64,000 nucleotides of DNA from Gadus chalcogrammus (Eukaryota; Chordata; Actinopteri; Gadiformes; Gadidae), in the NCBI RefSeq assembly GCF_026213295.1, contig NC_079424.1, forward strand, positions 20,920,614 through 20,984,613, written 5' to 3'. Below the pieces are notes generated by a model, which searched no databases, was not told the origin of the DNA, and worked only from the letters and a program-made list of their open reading frames with translations. Below are positions 34,001 to 46,236 of this stretch, piece after piece. The first letter of the stretch is position 1; each line of letters starts with the position of its first letter. Both the position numbers and the translations under genes were made by a program.

Positions 34001-36885
34001 TCTTCATTGTGAATCTACAGGCTCAAAATCTGTAGGAAATCTGTAAATAATGCATCTGTTTCTATAAATAAACAATAGAAATGCTGGCCAAGACATGCTT
34101 GTTGGTTGGGAAGAGGTTAGTGGCCATCTTGTGGCCATCTTGGCTTAAAGGCACAAGGATCTGCCTGGCCTTCTTCTATACGTTGTTTTATGTTGGAATT
34201 GGTCAGATTTTATCCTTTAGTTGTTTTTTTTTCCAATCTTATTTGAAACTGGCCAGGTGCGTTTATCTTTGTTGGCCCAGATGTCACCAATGCTCACCAT
34301 GGCAACTGGTGACTGAGATTCAGGTGCCACCCGGAAGGAAAAATGTACCCTATTTCCAGCCAGCGAATCACCATCCTCTTAAAGTGATAATTCACTTTTG
34401 TCACAGAGTTCTATTTTTACCAGAGACTGTCAGTATTGTAATGAACAATCAGGGGAGTAGAACTGCCCCAGGAATCTATATTCACTCACCAATTTATTGC
34501 AGTCGTTTTCTTTCTTTCTAAAGATTCTCATAACTTTCTCCTAATCTGGGTCACTGTCACTTGTCCTCCTTATCTTGTCTGATATTTCACTGCTAACTCT
34601 ACTGCATGGTTGTGGTTGTTGTTGTGTTGCAGCTCTCAATTGATCCATAGCGACTTTTTATTAAACTAGAGTTTTCGCACGTGCCTTTCGCGCGCTGAAC
34701 CTCTAGTTGTATCTAAACCCATAACAATAATGTGGAAACCCCGGTTGATAATTTAACAAATTTCTGAGCACATAATATAATAACATTTTGCCTATAATGT
34801 AACAACGTATAACATTCGTTCACCACAAATGACTCCTAAAAGCAGTGCCAACATTTAAATAGTTTTTAACCATTCAGCGGACAAAAGGCAACAGGCTGAT
34901 TGTCATTTCTACTCCTCATTTATATATAAGGTACATTTCCTACGGAGAAGATACTACCTTGGGTAGTTTTTCAATTATTAAATCGCTTTTACTTTTATTC
35001 AGGTCTGAAAAGTGTATTGACATTTTAAAATGCAAGGCAACTACTATTGGTTTGTTGAAAATAATAATCATCATTGAGATAAAACATCTCTTCCAGTATC
35101 CTGGTCTAGACAGGCAGCAGTAGCCTACAGTCACACATAGCATACACACAAAACATAAGAAAAGTAAAACAACTAAAACAGGCCTCAGGGGGGAAGGGGG
35201 ATATCAATATCGGAAGACATTTCGGGAGGCTCAAGGAGGAGGGTAATACTAAGTTTGACCAACAAAGTATAAAGACATTTCGGGAGGCTCAAGGATGAGG
35301 GTAATATTACATTTGAGCTACAAAGTGTAGTCTTGTGGTGGACTCTATAGACATAATTCACCATACTGTGTTATTTACATGTTTTCATTGTGTTATAGGG
35401 ACTCTGTCTCTTTAAGATCACGTAACTTGTGTGTTGATCTAGAGTTTTCGCACGTGCCTTTCCCGCGATATTTGAATTTCACGGTTCTTAAATGACAAAA
35501 TGAACAACCTGCCGTTGCTTGTCGAGGTGAGAAGTTGTCTCTCCCCTTATTTTATCGCAATTTCTACAGTCTATAAACAGAACGTCTTACCTGGGAGAGT
35601 TTGTCGACGGCGGAGCCGTTATGTTTAAAAACATAACTCTTACCTGGGCATTGTGTTGCTGCGGTGTGTGCGTGTGTGTTCTTACCTGCGTGTGTGGCCT
35701 ATAGTGAGTAGTGAGTGATTTTCATTCTAGCTGTTCTTCCAATAAGCAGCCTGAGGAAAGCTTTGAGTCAAAGCTTCTCAGCCAATCAGCGGCTTCTGCC
35801 GCACGTGTGGACTGCCTGCCCACAGGCTGCAAGTGATCAAATGAAATGGATGACGTTGGCGCAAGCTTTTCAAGCAAGCTCAATGAGACAGACGGTAGCT
35901 AGCTATTAGCTAATATGAAATGCAAAGCAAAGCAAAGCAGCTTGTTTTCATTTAAATTCAGCAAAAAACAATGTGAGGAGCGGGAGGAGCGAGGAGGCAA
36001 GAATGTTGACAGATAGACTGAACTCTGTCCCCGCTTTCATTTGAAAGGGAATTGACTGATTCACTTGAATATCAAGAAATTCTTGCTGTGTTCAGCACAA
36101 AACCCTGCCGCCTCCTGCTGTATGAGCCCCAAGTCCCATAAGCAAGTTTGAATTGAATTGTGTGCATTTGTGATTATTTATTATAGTTATCTCGGACTGC
36201 CATGCTGTTCTTTATATGGTCAGACATGTTAATAATTTAATTATTCTTAAGAAATAAGCTACAGCAGAAATCATTTTTGATCGTTTTCCTGCTGTTTGTG
36301 TTTAGCAGCTGTGTCAGATTCAATGCTGCTGTTATTTCATGCCCATACAGTTCTTCCGTCATTCTGAATTTATAAGAAACAGTTAAATAACTTTGGACAG
36401 TTCCCTGCCAGCCGTGCTAGGTAAATAAATGGAGAGAGATACAGACACTCCAAAGATTTAATTCCGTTTCAGTCTTTTTGTGTATTGAACGTACAAAAGA
36501 GATAAAGGAAGTTAGGCTTACTGCCATGGTGTATGTCTTTGTCCGCTTCAGCACTGAGCTGAGGACAGCGTCACAAGTGCCACACAGGTAGGCTACTGAG
36601 TCGCTGTCCTCAGTGCTGCAGAAGAGCGCTGAAACGGAGATGAAGGGGAACCCGTTTTTTTTTAACTGGCCCATCCAGTTTTCTGGAAGCCCACTCACAA
36701 TCAAAATCCTGGTGTGTCCATGGCAAAGCCGTTATGTTTAAAAACATAACGTCTTAACTCGGCAAGTGTGCCGCTGCCTTTGTCTTGACGTGCGGTGTGT
36801 GCACGTGCTTGTGTGTGCGCTTCCGTGTATGTGTCGCTGCCTTTGTCTTGACGTGCGGTGTGTGGTCGCGTGCGTGTGTGTGCGC
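34001..36885. other. repeat-rich non-coding stretch
   Basis: Direct repeats visible by eye: TAGAGTTTTCGCACGTGCC plus TTTC at about 34668 and 35442; a 65-bp tandem pair with ACATTTCGGGAGGCTCAAGG at about 35217 and 35275; GCCGTTATGTTTAAAAACAT plus AAC at about 35613 and 36729; GCTGCCTTTGTCTTGACGTG at about 36773 and 36836. They suggest ends of old transposons. No gene was found. Confidence 0.55.
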
Positions 36886-37685
36886 TAGGTATGGGCACGG
36901 TTATTCGAATATTTGAATAACCGTAGCGGATTATTAGCCTAATACTGTAGCGGATTATTAGCCTAAAGTTAATTAAATATACTCATTAGCTATATTAACT
37001 ACATATTGTTCATTAAACATGTATACTAATGCCATTTAATACTTGGAATACTTGGCTATACCGGCAACCTCCGCTCCAGCGCAGTCTTTTCCACGGCGGG
37101 CTTGATTGTAAATCGCCTCCGCATCCGCCTATCCCCCGAGCACGTAGATATGCTCATTTCTTTTAACAAGAATGAGTGATGCGGTAGGTGGGCTTATGTG
37201 TTATGTTAACTGGAAATGTTTTAGACACACTATATTTCCGTCTTACACATAATATATTTTTGTTGATGTTCTGTTATATAAGCATCATGCGTAATGCGAG
37301 TCAGGCCCATGCGCTGCAAGTGGAGTTCTGTTGATATCAAAGCCCACCAGTGCTTATACTTTTTGCTGTTGTGCTTCAGTTACTTGAATCTATTCAGTTT
37401 GTGCCTTAAATTTACTTTAATCTAATTTCAGTTTGTGCCTTAAGTATTGCAATACTGTTCATTCATATTCTTGTCTAAAATGATCTCGTTTCGATTCAGC
37501 ATGCTGATTTAGAGTGTTTTTTTCCTTTTAAAATGCTCAATAAATTGAACAAATTGGATTTGATTTCCTTATTAATTAGACTAATAGATGGAAAACGAAT
37601 ATATTTGTTTAATCAAGGCCAGATCACGGAAGAACTTTTTAATCGAAAATTTGAATATTGATGTGCCTTCAAATGCCCATCCCTA
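36886..37685. mobile_element. hAT-like non-autonomous DNA transposon
   Basis: Starts TAGGTATGGGCA and ends TGCCCATCCCTA. The flanking octamers GTGTGCGC (36878-36885) and GTGTGCGT (37686-37693) match at 7 of 8 bases, an 8-bp target duplication as expected for hAT. The AT-rich 800-bp body has no transposase ORF. Confidence 0.75.
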
Positions 37686-37693
37686 GTGTGCGT

Positions 37694-38590
37694 GTGTGTG
37701 TGTGCGCTTGCGTGTATGTTCGTGCGCATGTGCGTGTGCGTGCTTGCGGTGTATGTATACGTCCATGCGTGCTGTGTGTGTGTGTGTGTGTGTGAGCTGC
37801 AGGCTGCTTGGCACATGCGCACATGAGTAACGTTGAGTAACTGGTGCGACAGGCCTGATATTATAGTAGCAAGATTTATTAGGCAGATTCAAACAAGCCT
37901 CATTGGCAAAAACATAACCTTAGTTTGGAGTCACAGATCTCTCCATCAGATTAAATGTCGTTTTTCTAAAGTGCAAGTGCAAGTCTGGTCTAGGATGACT
38001 TTCTCTTGACCTGGCTTAACTTTGTTAGTATCGACCCCACACTCACATCTCTTTGAGTATTTCAGGGGCTTGGTATTAATAGGACACAGATGAATGGTTT
38101 GCATGAGGGAAGCCAGAGTGATGCTGGGTCTCCCAGTGGGATCACATCCAATCTGAGCCCAACAAAATGTGACAGCAGGCCGCTCGGTGGTGAGTCAGGC
38201 ACGTCCCGACCTCAGGGAGCCGTCCCTCTCCAGATTGTTCCCCATGCAGGGGAGATCTCCATCTCTAGCTCAACGGCTGAGGCCCGTCTTCATTATGATT
38301 CAGGGCAGGCCTGCATGTCACATTGTGAGATATTTCAAGAGCATTGTTGAGCAAGAAACCTTCCTACCTTCCTAGTTTGTCACGAATATCCACCTGAATA
38401 TCAATTGTTCGGTCTTTAGCTAACTCCTTACTGCTGATTAGCCCTTTTCTAAATCCTACCTGCTCCTTAGAAGTTTTATAGTCTTTATCTCTCTCCTACC
38501 TGCTCATTAATAGTTTGACATCTGGCTTTTATAGAAAAATGTATATCCCAAATGTCTTTCACAATAATTTTTATTTGTTTCCTTCCCCAG
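37694..38590. other. sequence upstream of erc2
   Basis: GT/CA-rich to about 37800, then non-coding. Upstream erc2 promoter or 5' UTR exons could lie here or further left; I cannot identify them. Confidence 0.35.
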
Positions 38591-38725
38591 ATCTGACTCC
38601 AGAGCAACCCACCTGTTCTTGCATGAATTAAAGCAGTCCTATGCAATTAAGCAAGCAGGAGCAGTCTCACTTCAGCGTTCCCCTGGCAAGGACCCCCTGG
38701 TGGCAACATCCACCTTACCCAGGAC
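38591..38725 (+). other. erc2: probable erc2 5' UTR part of the first coding exon
   Basis: A pyrimidine-rich acceptor TTCCTTCCCCAG ends at 38590. In mammalian ERC genes the start codon also lies in an exon preceded by a non-coding exon. Stops in the ERC2 frame upstream of 38726 support the ATG choice. Confidence 0.5.
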
Positions 38726-39400
38726 ATGTACGGCAGTGCCAGGGCAGTAGGCCATATAGAGAGCAGCCCCGCACGGTCCCCGCGCCTGCCCAGGTCCCCC
38801 CGATTGGGCCACCGGAGGGCCAACAGCGGGGGCGGGGGTGGTGCGGGGGGCAAGACGCTCTCCATGGAGAACATCCAGTCCCTCAATGCGGCCTACGCCA
38901 CCTCGGGGCCCATGTACCTGAGCGACCACGAGGGCGTGGGCTCCACTGCCACCTACCCCAAGGGCACCATGACCCTGGGGAGAGCCACCAGCCGGGCCAT
39001 GTACGGGGGCCGCGTGACAGCCATGGGCAGCAGCCCCAACATTGCTTCAGTGGGGCTGCCCCACGCTGACCTTCTGTCTTACAGTGACCTGGGCTCCCTC
39101 TCCATGCTGCAGCACCACCACCACCACCAGGGGGTGCCGTCGGCCCTGCTGAGGCAGGCGGTGCGGAGCAGTGGGGGCGAGCTGCTGGAGATGCAGGCCC
39201 AGTTCAGGGACATGCAGAGGGAGAACGAGCTGCTGCGCAGAGAGCTTGACCTGAAGGACAGTAAGCTGGGCTCCTCCACCAACAGCATCAAGAGCTTCTG
39301 GAGCCCCGAGCTCAAGAAGGAACGGATCATGCGGAAGGAGGAGGCCGCTCGGACGTCCATCCTGAAGGAGCAGATGAGGGTGACTCATGAGGAGAACCAG
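38726..39400 (+). CDS. erc2: erc2 (CAST/ELKS family) first coding exon
   Basis: 225 codons from ATG 38726 to a GTAAGA donor at 39401, phase 0. The product is a coiled-coil scaffold of the presynaptic active-zone cytomatrix that binds RIM, bassoon, piccolo and liprin-alpha. Visible features: the N-terminal MYGSAR start; a Ser/Pro/Arg-rich segment (SPRLPRSPRLGHRR); a Gly run; the conserved KTLSMENIQSLNAAYATSG block; YPKGTMTLGRAT, which favours ERC2 over ERC1; five His codons near 39113; and the start of the first coiled coil (EMQAQFRDMQRENELLRREL, SFWSPELKKER). The ERC2 call rests on recalled paralog differences. Confidence 0.9.
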
Positions 39401-41270
39401 GTAAGAACCAGTTGTAGTACCAGTTAGGATGCAGTATCTGGCATCAATGACAATGCTCTGTGGTTACATGTATTCTTGTACTGGATCAATGTTCTTCTTA
39501 CTCTTTTCCCCCAAAGACACGGTCAGCCAGTCTGTGTTTTTCATATCATTCGGGAACCTCCAGCGCTTTTATACATTTTTTAAAGAGCACACTTTCTTTA
39601 ATTTTGTCAGATTCCTCCCAAATGTAGACTTTTAAATACCTTTTAACGTCTATTAAGCGTACAATCTGACAACCTAACCCAAAGAAGAAGGCTGCATCGC
39701 CCCCCAAAGTACCGAGAGCTTTTAGTCCGAAGCAGCCAAACGGATCCTTCAGCCTGGCGTCTGCGTTTCCATTCACACGCTCCCGTCTCTCATTCTGATT
39801 TCCTGTCATCAGTCTGCGTTTCTAAAGCAGGAGATGTCTCTTCCTGCCTGACGCTGTGTCTCTGCCTCTCTATCAGCCTCTTGGAGTGGGGGTGTACTGA
39901 CAGCTCTTTGGTTTCTTAATAGTATGCTCATGCACACGCCCCTCTTCACTGTTGCAATGGTCTTTGGTGTGCTAATGGGCGTATGGACGTACAAATGATA
40001 AATGGATTATGATTGTTTTAAGAAAAAAAGATCTTACCTTTAGCCAAGAATGTCATGCCAGTCTTAAATAAGCTGAATTTATATTAAAGTGATTAGTTGT
40101 AACAGTGTAAGTGCAGTAAAACCTCAAAGCTAATTTGGATACCCTCAGCAAAAAACGAGTATGGTCAATTCTAATTCCCATCGTTATGTATAACAGGCAT
40201 ATCGTGGTTACTAGGCTCCGTTGTCATGTCGGAAGATGCAACAGTATGTGTTACCGGTGAGCTGTACATAGTGGTGCTTTGTCATTCCTGTTTACTTCCA
40301 GCCCAGCGGCACCAAGCTGTCTGTGCGCCTACCACTGTAGTTTTGATGTGTTTTGTACTCCCCCACCCCACCTGCCAGATCAGCTCTGTGGGCCTGCACC
40401 TCCTGCTCCACAAATGAAGCACTGGTAATAAGTGATGAGTTGTTACTGTATACGACACAGAGTATACTGTCTTGTGTGGAAGTTGCTGAGCACACATTGG
40501 CCTCCATCGAGTTATGGACGGGCCGACTTTGCTGCAGTCACCAAAACTTTGATTTCTCTGTCAGTGTATTGAGCGAATAATGCAGCAGAATAAACAGCGA
40601 GCCAAAGGGACTTAACTGGCTGTAAGTTAATTGGCAGCTGATTGGAGTGCCCCCCACCCCCCCTCGTCTCTGGCTGTGGCCAAGCGTTCTCAGCAGCATG
40701 GAGGACTCTTGTCAGCCCCAACAGTAGACGCTGCCACTCAATGTAATGACAGCGTGCTCGTTGGATCCAGGGGAGCATGATCTCCCTGAAGCCCGAGATT
40801 TGTGGTGGAGGATTGTATGACATAATAATATAATATATATAATCATATAAAACTTAACACATCCACTAGGTATGGTGCATTGACACCCCTTTCGCAATAT
40901 ATATCACTTTATTATCACAATGAAAAATGGCATGAAATTGAGTAATGGCTCTCTTGGTTTAAAATCTTTAGATGAAATAGCCTGATCAATGTATTGTATA
41001 TGTTACAATTTGTCTGGGTTAATTTATGATATTTTTTATTCTAAATATATTAAAGCCCATAAACCTTTGCGTAATGATCATGGAATAACTCTCTGGTTGA
41101 TTTCATGGATTGGAGAATAATTTAAAGATCCCATGCCATTCTATTTATGGATGCTTTAATATAGGTATTAGTGGGCCACAAACACAGCATTCAAAGACGT
41201 CCCCGAAATTCAGCCGTGGTGCAGAGTTACAGTCACTCCGAAGCAGTCGCACATTGAGCTTCCCCCAAAC
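39401..41270. other. erc2 intron, left part
   Basis: The intron spans 39401-55986. This part is AT-rich with no exon or transposon boundary I can support. Confidence 0.5.
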
Positions 41271-42501
41271 GTATGGAGTCAGAACAGTCTCATTATTAAT
41301 GAATGCACAGAGAAGGATTCACAAATGTATTTTGTGATTTATATATAAATTACTCTCTACTCACAAATACATTTCAATGCACATACAAATGGATATCGGC
41401 ATGTATAAATGTAAAATAAATCCATAAACAAAAATAAGTTTCACAAACATATTTCTGATCCACACACAAATATGTCTTGTTTTAAATAAAGGTAATATAA
41501 ATCCATAAATATATGAATTTAAAAAAGATTTGCAATTTTCATCAAAAATGTATTTGGATGTTGTTACATTTATGTACAAACTGTTAAACTTGAATTTACA
41601 AGACGCTTTTCATTTGTGAGCTTGTTTGCATTTGTGTGTGAAACTGTCTGCATTTATGTGTGGATTTTTGAGACTCTCCTGACGTCGCTAGATTCACAAA
41701 TGCATTTTTTTCAACAAGGAAGTCTCTGTAGCCAATCAGATGCCTCCCTCGTTTTCAGTCAACCACATGACTGCTGTGACTGGGTTTTTACGTCGGTGCC
41801 GTTTACTACTTTAACGGCACCGATAATCCCAAAACCCAGTCGAAATTAGATGGAAAAAGTGTCGTGACGCAGCATTTACTTCTTCACCACCTAGAGATTG
41901 TTATGTACGATCATTCAAAAAACCATGTTCTTTCCGATAGAGTAGACATTTGACAGAGAACCGGGAGGCTCGGAGGCTGGACTCAGAGGTCGGAACTGCA
42001 GCCATGTGATTGGCTGAAAACGAGGGAGGCATCTGATTGGCTACAGAGAGTTCCTTGTTGAAAAAAATGCATTTGTGAATCTAGCGACGTCAGGAGAGTC
42101 TCAAAAATCCACACATAAATGCAGACAGTTTCACACACAAATGCAAACAAGCTCACAAATGAAAAGCGTCTTGTAAATTCAAGTTTAACAGTTTGTACAT
42201 AAATGTAACAACATCCAAATACATTTTTGATGAAAATTGCAAATCTTTTTTAAATTAATATATTTATGGATTTATATTACCTTTATTTAAAACAAGACAT
42301 ATTTGTGTGTGGATCAGAAATATGTTTGTGAAACTTATTTTTGTTTATGGATTTATTTTACATTTATACATGCCGATATCCATTTGTGTGTGCATTGAAA
42401 TGTATTTGTGAGAAGAGAGTAATTTATATATAAATCATAAAATACATTTGTGAATCCTTCTCTGTGCATTCATTAATAATGAGACTGTTCTGACTCCATA
42501 C
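41271..42501. mobile_element. foldback IS3EU-like element, about 500-bp arms
   Basis: The arms 41271-41775 and about 42001-42501 are near-perfect inverted copies. The ends begin TATGGAGTCAGAACAG, and CAAACG flanks both sides (41266-41271 and 42501-42506), a 6-bp target duplication. This echoes the TATGGA ends and 6-bp duplication of 8605-9451. The 225-bp centre holds a further hairpin (CGGTGCCGTT/AACGGCACCG near 41793-41823). Repeated AAATRYATTTGTG motifs occur in the arms. No ORF. Confidence 0.75.
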
Positions 42502-42519
42502 AAACGCGCTGTTTCGGTG

Positions 42520-42690
42520 GGCGTGTCAAGGCAGGTCAAGGAGGGGGTGGGGGTGTGGCCCTGAGCAGCTTGTAGCCACAGTACCATGCGCTCTGTATAC
42601 GGTGGGCGTGTCAAGGAGGGGGGTGGGGGTGTGGCCCTAAACAGCTTGTAGCCACTGACAGTACCATGCGCTCTGTTTACGGTGGATGTA
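42520..42690 (+). repeat. local tandem duplication, about 85 bp x2
   Basis: GGTGGGCGTGTCAAGG, GGGGGTGTGGCCCT and GTACCATGCGCTCTGT recur in the same order in two adjacent units. Confidence 0.8.
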
Positions 42691-42749
42691 TCCCAATGGC
42701 TCTTAGAAACCCATATTATACATAGATATCTATATCATATAATATATAA

Positions 42750-42800
42750 TATATATTATCACGGCCAAAAGCTGTGTGAGCCTCCAGAAGATAGGTTATT
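42750..42800 (+). repeat. paralogous empty site of the Gmr1-type insertion
   Basis: TATCACGGCCAAAAGCT followed by GTGTGAGCCTCCAG matches the left flank (TATCACGGCCAAAAGCT, then CTGTGCGCCT) and right flank (GCCTCCGG) of the LTR element joined together, with a single GCCT. Confidence 0.7.
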
Positions 42801-42992
42801 ATGAATCTCAAACGACATCCTTCAAATTATTATTCATGGCCCTGCCCACTTGGTTGGTTCGTAACCACCCCCAAGAATTCTGAAGGAGTCGTGATTGAGC
42901 TAGTGCTAAATGCTAAGAATACATAGAATATAACCATGAAAAAGGACACACCCCAGCCGTTTATTTTGTTAAAATAATAGTAATATATGCTA

Positions 42993-43150
<158 letters not shown>

Positions 43151-43669
43151 GTTGTGTTGGAATAACGCGATATGACCAGATTGGAGTACTCCTCTCCTCG
43201 ATTCGTTGTTATCTGTTCGTTCCTAAAATAATAATCCGAGAGGTCTGGTCCCTCGTTTGTCCCTCAAGCGAATGTGTTTCTCAAATTGACCAACATAGCC
43301 TCTGAAACAAACTAATTGTTATGTGCTCAGCATACGCAAAGAGAGTTCCCATCTGCATGATTCGTCATTATAAGTTTATTCATATCATTATATAATTAAA
43401 AAGGTTAATTGCTGCAATAGGCTATAATATAAAACAAAATAAAAGGGGAGGGGAGTTTTTAGCTTCTTTATGCGTTATAATTTGAATTTTCATTCAATTG
43501 AAACAGTTAAAGTCATTGTTGCCATCATTACAACTAAACCCTACCTTATCTCCTTCGAAACAATGTGGACCTTTCTTTCTGTCACCCACCAAGTAGAAAT
43601 ACTACGGTCGCTCGGTCCGGGACATGATATCTATCAGATTTGGTAGGCCTGGTAGGCCCCTACTTCTAA

Positions 43670-44455
43670 TCTATGTGACGGTAGATATCTACCTGTAACT
43701 GATTGGCCTATGTGACGATAGTTAGGGCACGAGCAGCAAAGCTGCTTGGTCCCCTGTACTTTCTGTAACGTTTTTTTATGTATGACTTCTGTAAAAGTCA
43801 TACTGCAGCCTATACCGTGAGTCGAAAACCCTTGTCATTTTCAGGTATGGTTACCAATAACCCCCACTACTCATAAACCGACATTTGTGGTACGGCACCC
43901 AAAGGTGGCGCTATTGTAAAAAATCATGAATTAGGCTTATTTCTCCTCACCAGATTGACCTGGACTCAAAATTCTTTCATAATATTAATCTCTAGACCCG
44001 GGGAACCCGGGGAACTTCTTTGTTAACCATTTTTCCATTTTGTCATATTTAGATTTTTTCCGTTAGTGTTCTTGACTACAAATGTTTAATTTCCCCAGAA
44101 TTTCAAAGATTTTTCAGGTATATGCTTTGAAGAAAGCCCTTAATTCACTTGAGAAATGTGTGCTTGGAGTTTACTGGATGTTGTGTGCTTGCTTATCAAT
44201 AGACATTTTGACCATGTGAATGAGGCTGCAGTTCAGGTTTATAAGTGGAACATTGCGGTTATATATATACTTGTAACTGATAGACCTATGTGACGATAGA
44301 TCTACTTGTAACTGATTTACCTATGTGACGGTAGATCTACTTGTAACTGAATGGCCTATGTGACGATCGTGCTCCTTGTTACTGATTGGCCTATGTGACG
44401 ATGGTTCTTCTTGTAACTGATTGGCCTATGTGACGATGGTTCTTCCTGTAACTCC
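43670..44455 (+). repeat. about 38-bp minisatellite split by an interspersed repeat
   Basis: Units with CTTGTAACTGATTGGCC and TATGTGACGAT occur at about 43670-43725 and again five to six times at 44265-44455. Between them lies roughly 540 bp starting GGGCACGAGCAGCAAAGC, with AAAGGTGGCGCTATTG, resembling the body of the AGGGGTCC family (31.2-32.5 kb). It probably inserted into the array. Confidence 0.65.
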
Positions 44456-44721
44456 CCCATGCCAGAAACAGCTTGACCATAGACCATATGCGTCTCGGCC
44501 CGGGGAGGGAGTAGGAGGAGCGGGGTTGGGCTGTTTTGGCTGAGATCGCCATAGCGCACAAATAGAATCTAAGCGCTCGAAGTCACTCCATCGCATCTTA
44601 AGCCCTGCACAGTTGGGTTCACCCAGTGAATTAAACCTCAACGTCATGTTAAGATGTTATGCATGAGGAGAATGCTTGATTCCGCAATAAAGTAAGTCTG
44701 TTTCAAATTCTAAAATGCACT

Positions 44722-45000
44722 CTAAGCGGTCACACTCTGCTTTGCCGTCAGACCCACATCAATGAAGTTAAGTGTAATGAATTCATTAATGTAGTGGATT
44801 TCTACTTTCTTCTCATTGGGCATGTCAGGAGGTCCACTGAAAAGCAAATTGGCTAATTGTTTTGGTCCGATTCCCAATAACCATTGGTAATATACAAAAT
44901 CCTTTAGAGTTTCTGTGGCCTCTACAAATAGTGTGTCAGCAAGGAGGTTCTCATAAGAAGAAACGCCCCATGGCTCAATATAGGAGGCAAACACCAGGGG
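44722..45000 (-). other. unrecognised open frame of about 90 codons
   Basis: The minus-strand frame is preceded by an in-frame stop and has no ATG at its start. The peptide has normal composition (WGVSSYENLLADTLF, FVYYQWLLGIGPKQLAN, YINEFITLNFIDVG) and ends at a stop near 44722. I do not recognise it. It could be a gene or transposon fragment, or chance. Confidence 0.3.
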
Positions 45001-45794
45001 CGCAGTTCAGCGTGGACAATGTGGAAGTGAATGAGTGAGTGAGTAAAATAGCAGCAATTACCGCCTGTCTTCTCATGAGCTGTCTAACAGCTTTTATGTG
45101 AACCAATGCCTTGACTGTATGGACGCTAGATTCTGGAGTCTAGGGGGGCTTTCCATAAAACAGAGATAGATGAGGCGATTGTTTCTTTACTGTTCCATCA
45201 TGGGGCTTTTATGATGTTGATATGAAGACAAACTTTTTATGGATTACATCAATTACATTAATAACATCCTGAACCAGGTGTGAATAATATTATTATTATG
45301 TTTCATTGATTGGGTTTTCATGGGAGATCTGCTGTCCGTGCCATGATATCTGCCAACTGCTCAGGATGGCCAATAATATGATAACATTCAAGGTGAGAAA
45401 CCGAGAAAGGGTATCTTGGATGCAAATATACTTTAGTCGAATGACACCTATTTAAAGAAAGCCGTTAACAGTTCAGAAGGCTTCCCAGTGCTGCTGGTTG
45501 CTCGTCACGTCGTGGAATTACCACTGTAATGGTTCCCAACACCCGTATATTGTGTTATTTGTACAGTGGTACCGAAAAAGCTAATGCATAGCTTTTAGCA
45601 TTTTGCACCTTTCCCCCCACACATTCTCCACTGCCTCACACTCTGTTTCAGCTTGAATTCAAACACTCTGGGCTGGGTTCTAGGAAGGAAGTGTGACGTG
45701 TTATCCCCAAGGTTACTGATTATGGCGACTTTTTAAGCTAGGAAGCGTTGTTGAGTATGAGTGTGTTGCAGCCAGCTGAGGAAACGGCCAGGTC

Positions 45795-46236
45795 TGGTCC
45801 CTCCTCTACTCAGAGGAACAGTCAGTAACACGGCGGTGGTCCCTCCTCTACTCAGGGGAACAGCCAGTAACACGGCGGTGGTCCCTCCTCTACTCAGGGG
45901 AACAGTCAGTAACACGGCGGTGGTCCCTCCTCTACTCAGGGGAACAGCCAGTAACACGGCGTTGGTCCCTCCTCTACTCAGAGGAACAGTCAGTAACACG
46001 GCGTTGGTCCCTCCTCTACTCAGGGGAACAGCCAGTAACACGGCGTTGGTCCCTCCTCTACTCAGAGGAACAGTCAGTAACACGGCGTTGGTCCCTCCTC
46101 TACTCAGGGGAACAGCCAGTAACACGGCGGTGGTCCCTCCTCTACTCAGGGGAACAGCCAGTAACACGGCGGTGGTCCCTCCTCTACTCAGGGGAACAGC
46201 CAGTAAGACGGCGGTGTTCCCTCCTCTACTCAGCCT
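45795..46236 (+). repeat. 42-bp minisatellite, 11 units
   Basis: GGTCCCTCCTCTACTCAG plus GGGAACAG, CAGTAACACGGCG repeats every 42 bp. Units alternate between CAGCCAGT and CAGTCAGT forms through the first part, giving an 84-bp higher-order period. 42 is 14 codons, so one frame is open on each strand (repeat VPPLLRGT on plus, VPLSRGGT on minus). Confidence 0.95.
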
